A stretch of DNA of 64,000 bases from Pontibacter silvestris (lineage in GTDB: Bacteria > Bacteroidota > Bacteroidia > Cytophagales > Hymenobacteraceae), in contig NZ_JAJJWI010000016.1 of assembly GCF_020907275.1 (NCBI RefSeq), forward strand, positions 1 to 64,000, written 5' to 3'. The notes beneath the pieces are model-generated. The model was not told where the DNA came from and ran no database searches. It saw nothing but the letters and a program-made list of their open reading frames with translations. Below are positions 52,745-60,960 of the stretch, in pieces. Numbering within the stretch: the first letter of the stretch is position 1; each line of letters starts with the position of its first letter. A program made the translations under genes and the position numbers.

Positions 52745-53725
52745 ATGTCTGTATTAGTATTTGTAGAAGGTCTGAACGGAGAGATCAAAAAGTCCTCACT
52801 AGAGGCTGCATCATACGGAAACCAGGTGGCAAAAGCACTTGGAACCTCTGCCACTGCCGTTGCTATTGGCGATGTAAAAGAAGAAGCACTTACCCAATTA
52901 GGAGCTCAAGGCATTAGTAAAGTTCTTTTCGATGGGGAGCAGCGGTTGAAACAGTTTGTAGCGGATGCTTATGTGAAGGTAATTGCCGCAGCCGTGCAGA
53001 AAGAAGATGCAAAAGTAGTTGTGTTTTCTAACTCTAACATTGGTGCTTCAGTAGGTGCTAAGCTGGCTGTTCGATTAAATGCATCATTAGCAACAAATGT
53101 TACCACACTGCCTAAAACAGAGGGTGCTGGCTTTACCGTTACACGTGGCGTGTTTTCAGGTAAGGCTTTTGCTGATGTAGCGCTTACATCTGATATTAAA
53201 ATCGTAGCGATAAAGAAGAACTCTTTTGATATTAGCAGCGAAGGTACTGGGGCTGCTACTGTAGAAAGCTTTTCTGCAGGTTTAACAGATGCTGACTTTG
53301 CGCTGCTGCCAAAAGAAACCGTAATGCAGGATACCAGCGGTGGTGTGCTACTACAGGAAGCTGAAGTAGTGGTTTCTGGTGGACGTGGCTTGAAAGGACC
53401 TGAAAACTGGCATCTTATTGAAGATTTAGCCAAAGAACTTGGGGCGGCTACTGCTTGCTCTAAGCCTGTTTCAGATATGGACTGGAGGCCTCACCATGAG
53501 CACGTTGGGCAGACAGGTACTACCATCAGCCCTAACTTATACATCGCCGTAGGCATATCAGGAGCCATACAACATCTGGCAGGGGTTAACTCTTCTAAAG
53601 TTATTGTCGTTATTAATAAGGATTCTGAAGCACCGTTCTTCAAAGCCGCAGATTATGGTATTGTGGGCGATGCATTTGAAGTTGTTCCAAAATTAATAGA
53701 AGCTGCGAAAGCTTTAGACAAATAG
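52745..53725 (+). CDS. etfA: Electron transfer flavoprotein, alpha subunit
   Basis: 326 residues. The C-terminal FAD domain has VVSGGRGLKGPENWHLIEDLA, SKPVSDMDWRPHHEHVGQTG, and GISGAIQHLAGVNSSKVIVV, which contact the flavin. The N-terminal domain (VLVFVEGLNGEIKKSSLEAAS) pairs with EtfB. It forms an operon with etfB and the nuclease gene that starts 16 bp downstream. Confidence 0.95.
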   Translation: MSVLVFVEGLNGEIKKSSLEAASYGNQVAKALGTSATAVAIGDVKEEALTQLGAQGISKVLFDGEQRLKQFVADAYVKVIAAAVQKEDAKVVVFSNSNIGASVGAKLAVRLNASLATNVTTLPKTEGAGFTVTRGVFSGKAFADVALTSDIKIVAIKKNSFDISSEGTGAATVESFSAGLTDADFALLPKETVMQDTSGGVLLQEAEVVVSGGRGLKGPENWHLIEDLAKELGAATACSKPVSDMDWRPHHEHVGQTGTTISPNLYIAVGISGAIQHLAGVNSSKVIVVINKDSEAPFFKAADYGIVGDAFEVVPKLIEAAKALDK

Positions 53726-53741
53726 ATAGAAGGATAAAACT

Positions 53742-54347
53742 GTGGAGAAAATTCAGTTAGAGATACTCGGACTCTCATCCAGCCAGTCCCAAACGGGATC
53801 ATTTGCCTTGGTTTTGGGCGAGAGAGAAGGAAATAGAAGATTGCCTATCATAATAGGCATGTTTGAGGCACAATCTATCGCTATACAGATCGAAAAGATT
53901 AACCCTAACCGCCCGCTTACACATGACTTGTTCAAAACATTTGCTGAACAGTTGAATGTAAGCATCTCTGAAATAGTGATTTCAGATTTAAAGGAAGGGG
54001 TTTTCTATTCGAAAATTATGTGTACCGATGGCGTGAAAGACTTTGAGCTTGATGCAAGGCCATCAGATGCTATTGCTATAGGCCTACGTTTTGGTGTACC
54101 GATTTATACAGTAGAGAGTGTGCTGTCAGAAGCCGGCATTATACTTAGCGACCTGGAAGAGGAGGAGGAAAGCGAAGACCTGACAGTTAAGAGCAGCTCA
54201 ACATCTACTTCTGGTAGTGGTACAACTAAAGAGTCGCTTAGTCAGACATCAGTAGACGAACTCAATAAAATGTTGAACGATGCTCTGGAAAAGGAAGATT
54301 ATGAGAAAGCCGCCAAAATTCGAGATGAGTTAAATAAAAGAAACTGA
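53742..54347 (+). CDS. Bifunctional nuclease (DUF151) with UVR motif
   Basis: 201 residues, GTG start close behind etfA. The DUF151/BFN domain covers about 1-140 (LPIIIGMFEAQSIAIQIEK, NRPLTHDLFKTF, LDARPSDAIAIGLRFGVPIY). After a Ser/Thr-rich linker the C-terminal 30 residues (VDELNKMLNDALEKEDYEKA, KIRDELNKR) form a UvrB/UvrC interaction helix pair. Plant and bacterial relatives have RNase and DNase activity; the biological role is unclear. Co-occurrence with etfAB is probably shared expression only. Confidence 0.88.
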   Translation: MEKIQLEILGLSSSQSQTGSFALVLGEREGNRRLPIIIGMFEAQSIAIQIEKINPNRPLTHDLFKTFAEQLNVSISEIVISDLKEGVFYSKIMCTDGVKDFELDARPSDAIAIGLRFGVPIYTVESVLSEAGIILSDLEEEEESEDLTVKSSSTSTSGSGTTKESLSQTSVDELNKMLNDALEKEDYEKAAKIRDELNKRN

Positions 54348-54370
54348 TTTTAACAGGAAGTATATTTCTT

Positions 54371-54401
54371 AAAGTCCTGCACCCGATAGGTGCAGGACTT
54401 T
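54371..54401 (+). terminator. Terminator of etfBA-nuclease operon
   Basis: AAAGTCCTGCACC pairs with GGTGCAGGACTTT around CGATA, followed by T residues. Confidence 0.88.
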
Positions 54402-54449
54402 TGTTTTATAAGATATTAGCTTTACTTTTGGCAAATTTGTCCCACAAAC

Positions 54450-55751
54450 ATGATTGATATTGTTAGAGGCCTTATTGGCTTGATAGCCATTATGGCTATT
54501 GCTTTCCTATTTTCCAAGAACAAAAAAGCGATAGATTGGAAGCTGGTAGGCTTCGGTGTTTTCCTTCAGATTTTATTCGGAGTTCTGGTTACACAGGTAC
54601 CTTTGGTGGCAGACGCCTTTGCCTTTGTCAGCAAAATATTTGTTAAGTTATTGAGTTTCTCCCAAGCCGGGGCTGAGTTTTTGTTTGGCAACCTGGCTAA
54701 TCCATCAAACAACAGTGGCTTAGGTTACATATTTGCGTTCTCTGTTCTTCCTACCATCATTTTCTTCTCCACAGTATCTGCAGGTTTATATTACCTTGGT
54801 GTTTTACAGAAATTCGTGTTTGGTATCGCCTGGATAATGTCTAAAGGAATGCGTCTTTCCGGAGCTGAGAGTTTATCAGCAGCAGGTAACATTTTCCTGG
54901 GGCAGACAGAAGCTCCTTTGCTGGTGCGTCCATTTATCAGCCGCATGACTAAATCGGAGTTAATGTGCCTTATGACAGGAGGAATGGCCACTTTAGCCGG
55001 AGGAGTACTGGCAGCTTATGTAGCCTTTTTAGGCGGTAGCGATGTAGAGCAACAGGCAATTTTTGCGGCTCATTTGCTAACAGCTTCTGTTATGAACGCT
55101 CCTGCAGGTATTGTATTGGCAAAGATACTGGTGCCCGAAACGGAGCCGGAAAAAATCAACACCCAGTTAGAAGTAAGTGAAGAGCAGTTGGGGGTAAACC
55201 TAGTAGATGCACTGTCCAGAGGTGCTGCCGATGGTCTTAAACTGGCAGCTAACGTGGGTGGTATGCTACTGGCCTTCATTGCCGTAATAGCCTTACTGAA
55301 TTACATTCTGATTAAGATTGGTAGCCTGACAGGCCTGAATGATTTTGTTGTTAACAGCACAAGCGGGCAGTTCGATGGCTTTTCCTTTCAATATATTTTA
55401 GGACAGGTCTTCCGTATTTTTGCCTTTATAATGGGTGTGCCCTGGGAGGATACTTTACAGGTAGGTAGCTTGTTGGGCCAGAAGACAGCCGTTAATGAGT
55501 TTGTGGCTTACCTCGACCTTGCAAACATGAAAGCTGCTGGTACACTTAGCCCTAAATCATTAATAATGGCTACATATGCTTTATGTGGGTTTTCTAATTT
55601 CAGTTCTATCGCTATTCAAATTGGAGGTATCGGAAGCATGGCCCCGGATCAGCAAGGTAATTTATCTAAATTAGGTTTTCTGGCCTTATTAGGAGCCTCT
55701 CTGGCTTGTATGATGACAGCAACGGTAGCTGGGGTGTTATATATGTTCTAA
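54450..55751 (+). CDS. Concentrative nucleoside transporter (NupC/CNT)
   Basis: A 433-residue inner-membrane symporter of the CNT family. It has the N-terminal domain (VRGLIGLIAIMAIAFLFSKN), the gate domain with SVLPTIIFFSTVSAGLYYLG, the substrate-binding GNIFLGQTEAPLLVRPFI, and the C-terminal EFVAYLDLANMKAAG and YALCGFSNFSSIAIQIGG. These two conserved E/F-rich segments bind nucleoside and cation. It imports nucleosides with H+ or Na+. Single gene, closed by a very long hairpin. Confidence 0.95.
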   Translation: MIDIVRGLIGLIAIMAIAFLFSKNKKAIDWKLVGFGVFLQILFGVLVTQVPLVADAFAFVSKIFVKLLSFSQAGAEFLFGNLANPSNNSGLGYIFAFSVLPTIIFFSTVSAGLYYLGVLQKFVFGIAWIMSKGMRLSGAESLSAAGNIFLGQTEAPLLVRPFISRMTKSELMCLMTGGMATLAGGVLAAYVAFLGGSDVEQQAIFAAHLLTASVMNAPAGIVLAKILVPETEPEKINTQLEVSEEQLGVNLVDALSRGAADGLKLAANVGGMLLAFIAVIALLNYILIKIGSLTGLNDFVVNSTSGQFDGFSFQYILGQVFRIFAFIMGVPWEDTLQVGSLLGQKTAVNEFVAYLDLANMKAAGTLSPKSLIMATYALCGFSNFSSIAIQIGGIGSMAPDQQGNLSKLGFLALLGASLACMMTATVAGVLYMF

Positions 55752-55763
55752 TACTTAAACTGA

Positions 55764-55823
55764 AGTCTCTAAACAAGAAGCGCCTGCTGTACAGCTACAG
55801 CAGGCGCTTCTTGTTTAGAGACT
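55764..55823. terminator. 28-bp perfect stem, CAGC loop
   Basis: Two 28-nt arms pair without mismatch around a CAGC tetraloop; the core is GAAGCGCCTGCTGTA. It lies 12 bp after the transporter stop and 53 bp beyond the convergent mlaF-like stop, serving both. Confidence 0.9.
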
Positions 55824-55875
55824 AAGAGTAAACCGGAACTTTATGGTTTGGTGAAGAAACTATTATTCTTTTTAA

Positions 55876-56649
55876 CTAAACTCTATCGTCTCTTTCGTCT
55901 TCAACAGTTTTTGCATCACGCATCAGGCGGTTTGAGTAGATAAATTCCTTGAACTCCTTTACATCGGTATCCAGTATATTGTCGCTGGTGCCTTCCCAAA
56001 GTTTCTTGCCTTTATGCAGGAACATGATTTTATCTCCAATCTCCATTACAGAGTTCATATCGTGAGTTACAATAATGGTAGTAATGTCATATTCTTCTGT
56101 TATCTCTTTAATAAGATGATCTATAAGCAGAGAAGTCTGCGGATCCAGCCCTGAATTTGGTTCATCGCAAAAAAGGTAAGTACAATTAGGAGCAATAGCC
56201 CGGGCAATACCTACACGCTTTTTCATACCTCCGCTTATTTCAGAAGGCATTTTACTGTTTGCGTTTTCCAGCCCAACCCGTTGCAGGCAAAAATTAACAC
56301 GGTCTTTACGGTCACTTTTGCTCATGTCGGTGAGCATTTTTAATGGAAACTCAATGTTCTCTTCTACAGTCATAGAGTCGAAGAGGGCGGAGCCCTGGAA
56401 AAGCATACCTATTTTACGGCGAATTTCCTGCCGGATATCCAGCTTATTGTTTGTAAAAAAAGTACCGTCAAAAGTAACGCTGCCAATATCAGGTTTTAGC
56501 AAACCAACGATGCATTTAAGCAGCACACTTTTTCCTGTACCACTGCCTCCAAGCAATAAATTAGTTTTACCAGTTTCAAACACGCCACTAATACCATCCA
56601 ACACTTTTTTGCCGTTGAATGACTTATGTATATTGTGTATCTCTATCAT
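55876..56649 (-). CDS. ABC transporter ATPase, MlaF-like
   Basis: 257 residues. Walker A GGSGTGKSVLL, Q-loop GMLFQGSALFDSMTV, signature SGGMKKRVGIARAI, Walker B TYLFCDEPNSGLDP, and the switch His in VTHDMNSVM. The FQGSALFDSMTVEENI sequence is characteristic of MlaF/Mkl ATPases for lipid transport. It powers phospholipid or sterol exchange between membranes with the MlaE-type permease, whose gene ends 26 bp upstream. Confidence 0.92.
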   Translation of the reverse strand: MIEIHNIHKSFNGKKVLDGISGVFETGKTNLLLGGSGTGKSVLLKCIVGLLKPDIGSVTFDGTFFTNNKLDIRQEIRRKIGMLFQGSALFDSMTVEENIEFPLKMLTDMSKSDRKDRVNFCLQRVGLENANSKMPSEISGGMKKRVGIARAIAPNCTYLFCDEPNSGLDPQTSLLIDHLIKEITEEYDITTIIVTHDMNSVMEIGDKIMFLHKGKKLWEGTSDNILDTDVKEFKEFIYSNRLMRDAKTVEDERDDRV

Positions 56650-56675
56650 GAACTATCTGTTTAAACTAACCTCCC

Positions 56676-57407
56676 TTACAACAAAAGATTGGCTAGTACG
56701 AAGTCTGCCACCAATATAGCGATTACACTGTCAGTTACGGCACCAGTGCTTGCCTCGCCTACCTCTAAAGCTCCACCTGAAGTGTTAAACCCTCTGAACG
56801 AGGAAATTGAGGAAATCAGGAATGCAAAAACAATTGACTTTATAAGGGCAAACCCAATATTGTAAGGAATAAAATCTGTTCTGATACCTGCAATATATTC
56901 CTGTGCAGTTATTTGGCCTGTAAGTGTACCTGCTAGAAAACCTCCTAAAATAGAAAGGAACATAGCAATAACAACTAGCATCGGGAACATGAATAAGGCA
57001 GCTAAGATTCTGGGTACCACCAGGTAAGAGGCCGCGTTTATTCCCATTACCTCCAGCGCGTCTACCTGTTCTGTAATTTGCATGGTACCTAAACCACTGG
57101 CCATGCTGGAGCCAACTTTACCGGCAAGCACTATTCCTATAACGGTAGGGGCAAACTCAAGTATAGTCATCTCCCGAACCATATAACCAATAGTAGAGCG
57201 GGGAATAAAGGCACTAACAAGGTTGTAAGATACCTGAACACAGGTTACTGCACCTATAAAGAAGGACACTACCCCTACTATAAAAACAGAATTAATACCT
57301 ATAAGTATAGCTTCATCAAAAGCTTTATCAATAATAACCCTAACAGACTCCCCTCGTCTGACGAGGCTGAATAAAAAAAACAAATACTTTCCGAAGTGGT
57401 GTAACAT
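56676..57407 (-). CDS. ABC lipid transporter permease, MlaE-like
   Basis: 243 residues with five or six membrane helices. MlaE family features are GAVTCVQVSYNLVSA, EFAPTVIGIVLAGKVGSSMA and the EQVDALEVMGINAASYLVVPRI segment, then the terminal VTDSVIAILVADFVLAN. The permease acts in the inner membrane with MlaF. The MCE-domain partner (MlaD) is not adjacent, so it must be encoded elsewhere. Confidence 0.92.
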   Translation of the reverse strand: MLHHFGKYLFFLFSLVRRGESVRVIIDKAFDEAILIGINSVFIVGVVSFFIGAVTCVQVSYNLVSAFIPRSTIGYMVREMTILEFAPTVIGIVLAGKVGSSMASGLGTMQITEQVDALEVMGINAASYLVVPRILAALFMFPMLVVIAMFLSILGGFLAGTLTGQITAQEYIAGIRTDFIPYNIGFALIKSIVFAFLISSISSFRGFNTSGGALEVGEASTGAVTDSVIAILVADFVLANLLL

Positions 57408-57503
57408 AAAGGACTAATGAGCTAGTTATATAAGGGTATATGAACAAAAATACTGTTAAATACCTATATTACGTTTAAAATAACAAAACATATAAAACGA
57501 TAC

Positions 57504-58217
57504 ATGTTTATGCAACGATACATTTTGGTTACAGGTGGTACAAAAGGAATAGGAAGAGCCGTTGTGGAACAATTTGCCAGGGAGGGCTTCCATATTATTA
57601 CCTGTTCCCGAAACGAAAAGGATTTACAAAAGTTAAAGCTTGAGATAGAACAGGATTATACTTTTTCTAAAGTGTTTTACCAGGTGGCTGATCTGAGCGA
57701 TAAAAAATCGATTGACTCGTTTGTAGAATATGTTCGTGGGTTAAATATAGAAGTAGATGTGCTGGTAAATAACAGTGGATGGTTTACTCCCGGCGAGATA
57801 CACAAGGAGGATGATGAGGTACTGCCTTTTATGATTAATACGAATCTATACAGTGCCTATTATATGTCCAAAGCTTTTGTACATGATATGATTGAAAGGC
57901 GTTCAGGGCATATTTTTAATATGTGTTCTACGGCAAGTATCACAGCTTATACAAATGGTGGATCTTATTGCATCTCAAAGTTTGCGCTTTATGGTATGAC
58001 AAAAGTACTCCGTGAGGAACTGAAAGAGCATAACGTGAAAGTAACTGCCATACTGCCAGGAGCTACTTATACAGCTAGTTGGGAAGGCGTGGACCTCCCT
58101 CCTGAGCGTTTTATGAAACCTGAAGATGTGGCTACGTCTATCTACGGAGCTTACAATTTATCAGCCAGTAGTGTAGTAGAGGAAATTCTGATAAGGCCGC
58201 AGTTGGGAGATTTGTAG
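57504..58217 (+). CDS. SDR-family oxidoreductase
   Basis: 237 residues, classical short-chain dehydrogenase. Cofactor motif TGGTKGIGRAV, VDVLVNNSG, catalytic Ser in MCSTAS, and Tyr-x3-Lys in SYCISKFALYG. The catalytic Asn lies in INTNLYSAYYM. The Arg/Asn after strand 2 (CSRNEKDL) suggests NADP(H). Substrate unknown. It is divergent from mlaE with 96 bp between starts and precedes a beta-barrel gene by 54 bp. Confidence 0.92.
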   Translation: MFMQRYILVTGGTKGIGRAVVEQFAREGFHIITCSRNEKDLQKLKLEIEQDYTFSKVFYQVADLSDKKSIDSFVEYVRGLNIEVDVLVNNSGWFTPGEIHKEDDEVLPFMINTNLYSAYYMSKAFVHDMIERRSGHIFNMCSTASITAYTNGGSYCISKFALYGMTKVLREELKEHNVKVTAILPGATYTASWEGVDLPPERFMKPEDVATSIYGAYNLSASSVVEEILIRPQLGDL

Positions 58218-58271
58218 TTTGCACCGCTTTTACACAAGAACAGTGCTTGTTAATGTTATAATCTATTATCT

Positions 58272-59000
58272 ATGAAACAGCTTTCTTTAGTATTACTAGG
58301 TATGGCCTTGTCTGCATTTTCTTTCGGACAGAAACTGGAAGTTTCGGTACAGGTTAATGGTGGTCTTTCAAGGTTTGGAGGTGTAAGTGCGTCTAATTCT
58401 ACGGTTCTGCAAATTTATTCTAGCAACACGCAAAATAGTGGGGCCATATCACCATATGGTAAAAGATTTAAATCTTCTTACGGTGCATCAGTGCAGTTTC
58501 AAAGGGTATCAAAAACTGACCTACTGCTGGGTTTGGAGGCGGGGGTAGAGTCTTTACAAAGCCGTGTGAATGTACGCGGTGTCTCTATTACTCCAGCTAT
58601 TAATACTAGCTCCTTAGGCTATAGGCAGGCCTCCGGACAATCTGATCTTAGAAATGACTTCATTAATCTGCAGCCATTCATAGGTAAAAGATTAAAAGCC
58701 GGAACGTTTGACTTAGATGTTACCATCGGTTCAGATATAGGAATTGGTCTGAACAGTAAGGAAGAAGGAACGGCTACCGATATACAGGGAGAGCAGCATA
58801 AAACCAGCCTGGAGTTGAACAATCAATCTGTAGATATAAGACCTAGAGTAGGGGTAACTGCAAATTACCAAAGGGTTGGCCTATCGGCCAGCTATGCAAA
58901 TGGGCTTGTTAACTATGTGAATGGGTATTCTAACGGAGCAAAAATGGAAGTCTATTCCAGGGTTTTCAGGCTTGGAGTACTTTACCGGCTGACCAAATAG
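58272..59000 (+). CDS. Outer-membrane beta-barrel (porin-like) protein
   Basis: 242 residues with a signal peptide (MKQLSLVLLGMALSAFSFGQ). Amphipathic strands follow (LEVSVQVNGGLSRFGGV, GASVQFQRVSKTDLLLGLEA, FIGKRLKAGTFDLDVTIGSD, VGVTANYQRVGLSASYANGL), ending in a terminal strand FRLGVLYRLTK. It fits the 8-stranded outer-membrane beta-barrel family. The ligand or partner is unknown. Confidence 0.82.
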   Translation: MKQLSLVLLGMALSAFSFGQKLEVSVQVNGGLSRFGGVSASNSTVLQIYSSNTQNSGAISPYGKRFKSSYGASVQFQRVSKTDLLLGLEAGVESLQSRVNVRGVSITPAINTSSLGYRQASGQSDLRNDFINLQPFIGKRLKAGTFDLDVTIGSDIGIGLNSKEEGTATDIQGEQHKTSLELNNQSVDIRPRVGVTANYQRVGLSASYANGLVNYVNGYSNGAKMEVYSRVFRLGVLYRLTK

Positions 59001-59059
59001 AAGAAGTGTTTTAGCATAACATGATATAAGAATGGCTATAGAACTCTGCTAAACATGCA

Positions 59060-59101
59060 GCATAAGAGGTTCTACCTCTTATGCCTAAAGCGAGGCATAA
59101 G
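59060..59101 (+). promoter_or_regulatory. Two mutually exclusive hairpins before gldA
   Basis: GCATAAGAGGT (59060-59070) pairs with ACCTCTTATGC (59074-59084). The second arm can instead pair, through CTTATGCCT (59078-59086), with AGGCATAAG (59093-59101). The two folds exclude each other, as in attenuators. It is 119 bp before the gldA start and lacks an obvious T run. Confidence 0.45.
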
Positions 59102-59219
59102 AAACAAAAACAGTCTGGCTCGGCTTTTGTAGCTTTGTGATTAAATTGAAAGGATTTAAGACGATAAGCTTAATCTTTTTTAGAGGTAAGTCATAAGTCC
59201 TTTATCTTTTATGTTTTAG

Positions 59220-60134
59220 ATGTCTGTTGAAGTAAAAAACTTATCAAAAATATTCGGTTCGCAGCGTGCTGTGGATGATATTTCTTTTACAGTAGAGCAG
59301 GGGCAGATTCTGGGGTTTCTGGGGCCAAATGGTGCCGGAAAGTCTACGACTATGAAAATAGCTACCTGCTATCTGCCACCCACTGCCGGAACAATAGAGG
59401 TAAATGGCTATGATGTGGTGCAGAACCCTATGGCTGTTCGCCGCAGTGTTGGATATCTGCCGGAGCACAACCCGCTTTACCTGGACATGTACGTGCATGA
59501 ATATCTACAGTTTGTTGCCTCAGTGTATGGCCTGAAAGGAAAGCTGGCAAAAGTGCGTGTACAGGAAATGGTAGAGCTGTGCGGCCTGACGCAGGAGCAA
59601 AGTAAGAAGATTGGGGCTCTGTCTAAAGGATACCGTCAACGGGTAGGGCTGGCACAGGCATTGGTACATGACCCAAAGGTGCTTATTTTAGATGAACCAA
59701 CTACTGGCCTTGATCCAAACCAGATTGTCGAAATCAGGGCACTGATCAAACGTATCGGGCAGGATAAAACAGTGATCTTTTCTACGCACATTATGCAGGA
59801 GGTTGCTGCTATATGTGATAGAGTTGTAATTGTAAACAGGGGAAAGTTAGTTGCCAATAGTGATGTAACCAGCTTACAGGCTGCTAACCGTAGCGAGAAA
59901 GTAACCTTAGTAGATTTTGAGCAACCAGTAGAGGTGGAGGCTTTGCAGACTATTACTGGTGTTCTAAGCGTTAGCTTAGCCCAAGGTAATACTTACCGAG
60001 TTATTTCTGATAAAGATGCAGATATACGATCTTCTGTCTTTCGAATAGCAGCCGAACGAAACTGGCCGCTGGTAGGTCTGCGACAGGAAGAAAACTCTCT
60101 TGAAAAGATATTTCAGCAACTTACGAAGAATTAA
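59220..60134 (+). CDS. gldA: Gliding motility ABC transporter ATPase GldA
   Basis: 304 residues. Walker A GPNGAGKST, Q-loop VGYLPEHNPLYLDMYVHEYL, signature LSKGYRQRVGLAQAL, Walker B VLILDEPTTGLDP, switch His STHIMQEVAAIC. The PEHNPLY segment and the C-terminal 90 residues fit GldA. With GldF and GldG it forms an ABC transporter needed for gliding in Flavobacterium; its cargo is unsettled. gldF follows by 97 bp. Confidence 0.9.
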   Translation: MSVEVKNLSKIFGSQRAVDDISFTVEQGQILGFLGPNGAGKSTTMKIATCYLPPTAGTIEVNGYDVVQNPMAVRRSVGYLPEHNPLYLDMYVHEYLQFVASVYGLKGKLAKVRVQEMVELCGLTQEQSKKIGALSKGYRQRVGLAQALVHDPKVLILDEPTTGLDPNQIVEIRALIKRIGQDKTVIFSTHIMQEVAAICDRVVIVNRGKLVANSDVTSLQAANRSEKVTLVDFEQPVEVEALQTITGVLSVSLAQGNTYRVISDKDADIRSSVFRIAAERNWPLVGLRQEENSLEKIFQQLTKN

Positions 60135-60231
60135 GAATCAGAAATTGTGCTTTATAAATTGAGAGCTGACTTTTGCTATATACTGTTTGGCCTAAAGCTT
60201 AATTTATAAATCATGATTCGTAATTAAAAGG

Positions 60232-60960
60232 ATGTTATCAATACTTAAAAAAGAATTTAACGGCTTTCTTAACTCACTGATTGCCTACATTGTAATTGCG
60301 GTATTCCTGATCGCAATCGGCATGTTCATGTGGGTGTTTCCCGAGAGCAGTGTACTGGAGTATGGCTATGCTGATATGCAGACGCTGTTTAACATGGCTC
60401 CCTGGTTATTCCTGTTTCTGATTCCTGCCATTACCATGCGCACCTTTGCCGAAGAGAAGCGGGAGGGAACCATAGAGTTACTGCTTACCAAGCCTCTGAC
60501 AGATATTCAGCTTATACTGGGGAAGTTTTTCGCGGCCTTGCTGCTGGCATTGTTTGCGCTGTTGCCTACCTTGCTCTACTACTATACGGTTTATGAACTG
60601 GGAGCGCCACAAGGCAATGTTGATTCTGCCGCAGTAGTAGGGTCTTATATCGGATTGATTTTCTTAGCAGGAGTGTTTTCTGCTATTGGAGTTTTTGCCT
60701 CATCCATATCTGATAACCAGATTATTTCCTTTGTAATCGCAGTACTCCTTTGCTACATCGTGTACGCAGGTTTTGATTTGATTGCTTCTATTCCAGGGGT
60801 GGGCAGTTACGGCTACCTGATTAGCCAGTTAGGCATTTCCTATCACTATAGCGCCATCAGCAAAGGCCTAATTGATTCACGGGATTTGCTATATTTTATT
60901 AGCGTAATAGCCATAATGGTTTTAGCTACAAGACTTGTTTTGAGGAGCAGAAAATGGTAA
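60232..60960 (+). CDS. gldF: Gliding motility ABC transporter permease GldF
   Basis: 242 residues with six membrane helices of the ABC-2 type: KKEFNGFLNSLIAYIVIAVFL at the start, ITMRTFAEEKREGTIELLLTKPLT in the cytoplasmic loop, then a Leu-rich core. The MRTFAEEKREGTIELL motif is the ABC-2 permease coupling segment seen in GldF and NosY-like proteins. It overlaps gldG by 7 bp, indicating translational coupling. Confidence 0.92.
   Translation: MLSILKKEFNGFLNSLIAYIVIAVFLIAIGMFMWVFPESSVLEYGYADMQTLFNMAPWLFLFLIPAITMRTFAEEKREGTIELLLTKPLTDIQLILGKFFAALLLALFALLPTLLYYYTVYELGAPQGNVDSAAVVGSYIGLIFLAGVFSAIGVFASSISDNQIISFVIAVLLCYIVYAGFDLIASIPGVGSYGYLISQLGISYHYSAISKGLIDSRDLLYFISVIAIMVLATRLVLRSRKW

Noticed and set aside
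52969-53433. 154-codon minus-strand frame
   Set aside because: Antisense to etfA, which has clear family motifs in that region.
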